A DNA stretch of 60,000 nucleotides from the NCBI RefSeq assembly GCF_001949145.1, contig NW_019091595.1:126001-186000 (forward strand), read 5' to 3'. The notes below the pieces were generated by a model. The model was given only the letters and a program-made list of their open reading frames with translations, had not been told where the DNA came from and ran no database searches. Position numbers and translations under genes: made by a program. The first letter of the stretch is position 1, and the number at the start of each line of letters is the position of its first letter. Below are positions 59,901-60,000 of the stretch, piece after piece. The DNA is from Acanthaster planci (lineage: Eukaryota > Echinodermata > Asteroidea > Valvatida > Acanthasteridae).

Positions 59901-59927
59901 GTTGTCCACCGTGAAAGAGAGGTTGCT
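24979..59927 (-). CDS. KMT2C/D: KMT2C/KMT2D (MLL3/4)-type H3K4 methyltransferase, 34 exons, N terminus beyond window
   Basis: Catalytic subunit of the MLL3/4 COMPASS-type complex, which methylates histone H3 lysine 4 at enhancers. Exons from 5' to 3' on the minus strand: 59927-59802, 59442-59338, 58527-58346, 57181-57017, 56153-55984, 54549-54343, 53871-53749, 53195-53067, 52290-52181, 51639-51424, 50785-50668, 50218-50087, 49685-49572, 49038-48915, 48627-48425, 47531-47458, 46479-46429, 44384-44219, 43269-39751, 39316-35570, 35124-34807, 34631-34398, 33801-33194, 32619-32515, 32219-32110, 31525-31282, 30848-30733, 30336-30216, 29684-29522, 29227-29091, 28733-28603, 27403-27235, 26601-26302, 25068-24979. 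The total is 12,627 nt with every phase matching, giving about 4,208 residues plus stop. Order: three PHD fingers, HMG-box-like segment, Gln/Pro/Met-rich centre, extended PHD, FYRN, FYRC, Win motif, SET, post-SET. The first PHD cluster and start codon should lie past 60,000. Vertebrates have two paralogues, and I cannot choose between them; a single pre-duplication orthologue is likely. Confidence 0.95.
25529..26122 (-). mobile_element. TTAA-flanked MITE, copy A
   Basis: Ends are inverted repeats: CCACTCCCTGCCGGG after TTAA (25529-25532) and GAGCAGGAAGTGG before TTAA (26119-26122). The interior is about 75-80% like copy B read in reverse, for example TGGAGATAATCCAGCCTTGT and GCTAATCTGGCCCCTATTGA. 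A perfect TTAA target site points to a piggyBac-type origin. No transposase is encoded. Strand is given relative to copies B and C. It lies in the intron between exons 34 and 33 of the KMT2 gene. Confidence 0.82.
26302..26601 (-). CDS. KMT2C/D: KMT2C/D exon 33: SET catalytic domain
   Basis: One hundred codons, phase 0 on both sides. Reads [40 protein letters not shown] and the cofactor and catalytic motif [16 protein letters not shown], ending SKGEE. GxG, NHSC and the following exon's YDY are the S-adenosylmethionine and lysine-channel residues of SET enzymes, so the domain looks intact and active. The acceptor follows a C-run and CACAG. Confidence 0.96.
27235..27403 (-). CDS. KMT2C/D: KMT2C/D exon 32: pre-SET segment
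   Basis: Starts RPHTLTS (first codon split AG|A), then [20 protein letters not shown] and [10 protein letters not shown], the N-terminal flank of the SET domain. The donor is CAG|GTAAAG. This exon and the next are bracketed by two inverted copies of the TTAA MITE family. Confidence 0.93.
27907..28490 (+). mobile_element. TTAA-flanked MITE, copy B
   Basis: Begins CCACTTCATGCCGGGCA after TCAA (a decayed TTAA) and ends CCGGCAGGAAGTGG before TTAA. It shares long blocks with copy C, including GCCAGGCCTGCAGCCTTGTA and CAATAGGGGCCAGATTAGC. It lies in the KMT2 intron between exons 32 and 31, in the opposite orientation to copy A. Confidence 0.82.
28603..30336 (-). CDS. KMT2C/D: KMT2C/D exons 28-31: FYRN, FYRC and Win motif
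   Basis: Exon 28 (30336-30216): [20 protein letters not shown], the FYRN start. Exon 29 (29684-29522): [35 protein letters not shown]. Exon 30 (29227-29091): [13 protein letters not shown] and [15 protein letters not shown], the FYRC core. Exon 31 (28733-28603): [18 protein letters not shown] and [16 protein letters not shown] and FYRC pair to form a compact domain. GCARTEP corresponds to the WDR5-interacting (Win) motif, with the key Ala-Arg pair kept; vertebrate KMT2C/D have GCARSEP. Phases run 2, 0, 1, 0, 2 without error. Confidence 0.93.
30733..32619 (-). CDS. KMT2C/D: KMT2C/D exons 24-27: C-terminal extended PHD
   Basis: Exon 24 (32619-32515) gives [20 protein letters not shown]. Exon 25 (32219-32110) gives [12 protein letters not shown] and [16 protein letters not shown]. 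Exon 26 (31525-31282) gives [40 protein letters not shown] and [17 protein letters not shown]. Exon 27 (30848-30733) gives TMLCPLH and then [18 protein letters not shown]. Together they form the extended PHD (C2HC pre-PHD plus PHD) that precedes FYRN in all KMT2A-D proteins. Exon 27 joins the FFKDK of exon 26 to TMLCPLH, exactly as in human KMT2D. Exon 24 is basic and tryptophan-rich. Confidence 0.93.
31910..32085. repeat. Nested short tandem duplications
   Basis: A unit of roughly 75 bp (CAAAGTTG..., GCAAGGAA, ATTGCTTATT) occurs twice. Its tail TTTGGTCATAGTTTCCCAAG and GATGATG is then repeated once more with a 32-bp period at 32021 and 32053. It sits about 25 bp beyond the donor of KMT2 exon 25. 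Confidence 0.65.
33194..33801 (-). CDS. KMT2C/D: KMT2C/D exon 23: Cys-rich motif and Ser/Thr-rich linker
   Basis: Contains [14 protein letters not shown] and then [13 protein letters not shown], a Cx2C...Cx3C pattern shared with vertebrate KMT2C/D and probably zinc-binding. A Ser/Thr/Ala-rich stretch and [18 protein letters not shown] follow. Length 608 nt, phase 1 in, phase 0 out. Confidence 0.88.
34398..35124 (-). CDS. KMT2C/D: KMT2C/D exons 21-22: conserved TPPPS / linker
   Basis: Exon 21 (35124-34807) reads [17 protein letters not shown], then [13 protein letters not shown] and [10 protein letters not shown], and ends VRPIPRK. The SLPTPP and PSSSPE motifs recur in the same place in vertebrate KMT2D. 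Exon 22 (34631-34398) reads [20 protein letters not shown] and [13 protein letters not shown] and ends RPST. All junctions are phase 1. Confidence 0.88.
35570..39316 (-). CDS. KMT2C/D: KMT2C/D giant exon 20: Gln/Met/Pro-rich region and coiled coil
   Basis: A 3,747-nt exon (about 1,249 codons). It starts [20 protein letters not shown], then has QQQA repeats and a Pro/Met/Gly-rich part. A conserved charged coiled-coil block follows: [20 protein letters not shown], then [20 protein letters not shown]. After it come a ten-unit octapeptide array (37565-37326), a basic [11 protein letters not shown] signal, LLLKQLLQG (LKQLL at 36368-36354), a Lys/Glu-rich helix, and [20 protein letters not shown] with [14 protein letters not shown]. 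The last two are strongly conserved in vertebrate KMT2D. The donor GTATTG gives phase 1 (G|GC to exon 21). Confidence 0.93.
37326..37565 (-). repeat. KMT2C/D: Coding minisatellite, 10 x 24 bp (octapeptide array)
   Basis: Ten tandem octapeptides on the pattern x-[GS]-Q-[SP]-S-P-M-[IL]: [32 protein letters not shown] and six more diverged units ending SSQPGAMM. The span is exactly 240 bp. The first four units are the most alike, suggesting recent expansion there. Confidence 0.9.
39751..43269 (-). CDS. KMT2C/D: KMT2C/D giant exon 19: Pro/Gln-rich region with LXXLL motifs
   Basis: An uninterrupted 3,519-nt exon (about 1,173 codons). It opens [20 protein letters not shown]. It carries a seven-copy PSTPLG-type hexapeptide array at 43138-43013, LRELL at 42427-42413, a polyglutamine tract of 18 at 41938-41885, a conserved EYADPDLDT acidic segment and a Ser/Thr-rich acidic middle. 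Near the end it has [12 protein letters not shown], with LQDLL at 40009-39995. LXXLL motifs bind nuclear receptors, as known for MLL3/4. The exon ends EEAKMYAK before a GTAAGA donor. Confidence 0.93.
41885..41938 (-). repeat. KMT2C/D: Polyglutamine tract, 18 mixed CAA/CAG codons
   Basis: Eighteen glutamine codons follow SAM and precede RPFP. CAA and CAG alternate irregularly with no long pure CAG run, which usually limits slippage. Confidence 0.9.
43013..43138 (-). repeat. KMT2C/D: Coding minisatellite, 7 x 18 bp (PSTPLG units)
   Basis: Seven tandem hexapeptides: [18 protein letters not shown] four times, PTTPLG. Degenerate relatives (PTTPIG, PPTPAG) continue downstream in the protein. S/T-P sites could be proline-directed phosphorylation targets. 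Confidence 0.9.
43270..44218 (-). other. KMT2C/D: KMT2C/D intron between exons 18 and 19
   Basis: About 0.95 kb, AT-rich, with normal GTTAGA donor and TTTCCCAG acceptor. I see no element or additional exon in it. Confidence 0.6.
44219..44384 (-). CDS. KMT2C/D: KMT2C/D exon 18: coiled-coil end and Ser/Pro linker
   Basis: Fifty-five codons starting [20 protein letters not shown], continuing the helix after the HMG-like segment, and ending MSISSPK with a GTTAGA donor. Phase 1 joins the giant exon 19 as G|GT. Confidence 0.85.
45880..46060. repeat. Diverged interspersed repeat (TTAGCAAA / GGTAACC type)
   Basis: Contains TTTGCTTAGCAAAG, TTTGCTCAGCAAA and then GGTAACCGGCAAGTCACACA with CTTGTGACTGGT. 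Related segments occur at about 19345-19385 (plus strand) and 15320-15382 (minus strand), sharing GGTAACCAGCC, a CATGTAT-like core and TGTCACTGGTTCCC. Family unknown; no ends defined. Confidence 0.5.
46429..47531 (-). CDS. KMT2C/D: KMT2C/D exons 16-17: HMG-box-like segment
   Basis: Exon 16 (47531-47458) gives [20 protein letters not shown] and RQPYL. Exon 17 (46479-46429), only 51 nt, gives [17 protein letters not shown]. Together with the end of exon 15 they match the high-mobility-group-like region of KMT2C and KMT2D (pattern W-R-x-V-x-x-x-D-x-x-P-Y-L-x-x-A-R-x-N-R-A). Junctions are phase 1 in and phase 0 out. Confidence 0.85.
47961..48070. repeat. 60-bp tandem duplication
   Basis: CAGTGTTGGACACCACTAGG and the following TAGCATCTACGGAGA occur at 47961 and again at 48021, with two or three differences downstream. 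Two copies only, in a KMT2 intron. Confidence 0.9.
48425..51639 (-). CDS. KMT2C/D: KMT2C/D exons 10-15: acidic and Ser/Pro linkers
   Basis: Exon 10 (51639-51424) starts [17 protein letters not shown], a motif shared with vertebrate KMT2D after YLQ. Exon 11 (50785-50668) has [20 protein letters not shown]. Exon 12 (50218-50087) has GLDIDSIEE-type acidic sequence and [12 protein letters not shown]; the junction codon A|GT makes serine. Exon 13 (49685-49572) has [16 protein letters not shown]. Exons 14 and 15 (49038-48915, 48627-48425) are Pro-rich and then [20 protein letters not shown]. Each phase agrees with its neighbours. Function beyond linker or partner binding is unknown. Confidence 0.87.
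50968..51176. mobile_element. Second TTAA-type MITE, about 209 bp
   Basis: Left end CCCCTTCACGCCGGGA after TCAA; right end in reverse complement CCCCTTCTCGACGGGA before TTAA. The ends differ from the A-C family beyond the TTAA and a CGGG core. The interior shows no coding signal. It lies in the KMT2 intron between exons 11 and 10. Confidence 0.65.
51640..55983 (-). other. KMT2C/D: KMT2C/D introns between exons 5 and 10
   Basis: Introns 51640-52180, 52291-53066, 53196-53748, 53872-54342 and 54550-55983. All are AT-rich with polypyrimidine tracts before exon starts. I see no transposon or extra exon. The 1.4-kb intron at 54550-55983 has only short chance open frames. Confidence 0.55.
52181..54549 (-). 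CDS. KMT2C/D: KMT2C/D exons 6-9: basic linker with His tract
   Basis: Exon 6 (54549-54343) contains [20 protein letters not shown]. Exon 7 (53871-53749) contains a run of nine histidines followed by [14 protein letters not shown]. Exon 8 (53195-53067) contains [18 protein letters not shown]. Exon 9 (52290-52181) contains [12 protein letters not shown] and ends SFPSYLQ. The basic blocks are likely nuclear localisation signals. All junctions use phase 1 (G|AG or G|GG) until exon 9, which ends in phase 0. Confidence 0.88.
55984..59442 (-). CDS. KMT2C/D: KMT2C/D exons 2-5: second PHD-finger cluster
   Basis: Four exons (59442-59338, 58527-58346, 57181-57017, 56153-55984) encode three consecutive Cys/His fingers. 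Signature pieces are [15 protein letters not shown] and [13 protein letters not shown], then [18 protein letters not shown] with [19 protein letters not shown], then [20 protein letters not shown] and [15 protein letters not shown], ending YVCLLCRPH. This spacing matches the second PHD group (PHD4-6) of vertebrate KMT2C and KMT2D, which binds histone H4 and H3 tails. Junction codons split as TG|G (Trp) and AG|A (Arg). A copy of the TTAA MITE family lies in the intron between exons 3 and 4. Confidence 0.93.
56154..59801 (-). other. KMT2C/D: KMT2C/D introns among the PHD exons
   Basis: Introns 56154-57016, 57182-58345 (with MITE copy C), 58528-59337 and 59443-59801. Apart from the MITE I see nothing beyond homopolymer runs near splice acceptors, such as the C-rich tract near 58530-58550. 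Confidence 0.55.
57279..57781 (+). mobile_element. TTAA-flanked MITE, copy C
   Basis: Begins CCACTTCCTGCCAG after TTCA and ends GGCAGCAAGTGG before TTAA. About 500 bp, somewhat shorter than A and B, with the same central blocks. It lies in the KMT2 intron between exons 4 and 3. All three copies seen in the window are inside this gene. Confidence 0.8.
59802..59927 (-). CDS. KMT2C/D: KMT2C/D exon 1 of window: acidic linker before PHD cluster
   Basis: Forty-two codons, phase 0 at both ends, reading [20 protein letters not shown] and then [14 protein letters not shown], directly joined to [10 protein letters not shown]. The [10 protein letters not shown] motif precedes the second PHD cluster in vertebrate KMT2C and KMT2D. 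The acceptor is TACCCTCCAG at 59928 and the donor is GTACAG. The gene continues upstream outside the window. Confidence 0.88.
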
Positions 59928-60000
59928 CTGGAGGGTAAAGCACCCATTCAATTGAAAGGTCAATTTTTCTTTTAAGTAAAAATGGAAGTTTTATCACAGA
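59928..60000 (-). other. KMT2C/D: KMT2C/D intron running off the window
   Basis: Pyrimidine-rich on the minus strand just before the acceptor at 59928. The upstream exons, expected to encode the first PHD cluster and start codon, are outside the window. Confidence 0.7.

Overview
This window is animal (metazoan) nuclear DNA. It has spliced genes with GT-AG introns, long AT-rich introns, MITE-type inverted-repeat elements and a 210-bp assembly gap. The domain make-up, the frequent TACATGTA and ACCGGTA palindromes and the intron-rich layout fit a marine invertebrate, most likely an invertebrate deuterostome such as an echinoderm, hemichordate or amphioxus. A mollusc or brachiopod is not excluded. 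The species call is inference.

There are two genes, arranged tail to tail. On the plus strand, about 5.1-19.3 kb, twelve recognised exons encode an SV2-like transporter of the major facilitator superfamily (synaptic vesicle glycoprotein 2 / SVOP group). All exon phases join without a frameshift and the stop codon is at 19258-19260. The first exon with the start codon was not found. Introns hold a pogo-like MITE, other inverted repeats and an unresolved 99-bp minisatellite around the gap. The 3' flank to about 22.4 kb carries a large hairpin and two poly(A) signals.

On the minus strand, from 59.9 kb down to 25.0 kb, 34 exons encode about 4,208 residues of a KMT2C/KMT2D-type (MLL3/MLL4) histone H3 lysine-4 methyltransferase. 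The order is: second PHD cluster, basic and acidic linkers, HMG-box-like segment, two giant low-complexity exons with polyQ and LXXLL motifs, C-terminal extended PHD, FYRN, FYRC, Win motif, SET and post-SET. The reading frame closes exactly over 12,627 nt. The N terminus lies beyond base 60,000. Three copies of one TTAA-flanked MITE family lie in its introns; two are inverted around the exons just before and within SET.

The two genes are not functionally linked as far as the sequence shows: one is a membrane transporter and the other a COMPASS-family chromatin enzyme that marks enhancers. No CRISPR, operon, phage or other prokaryotic feature is present, and I recognised no tRNA or rRNA gene. 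No clearly new biological system was found. The most interesting signals are the inverted MITE pair around the SET exons, the tail-to-tail poly(A) sites about 50 bp apart, the shortened luminal loop of the SV2-like protein and the coding minisatellites in the KMT2 gene.
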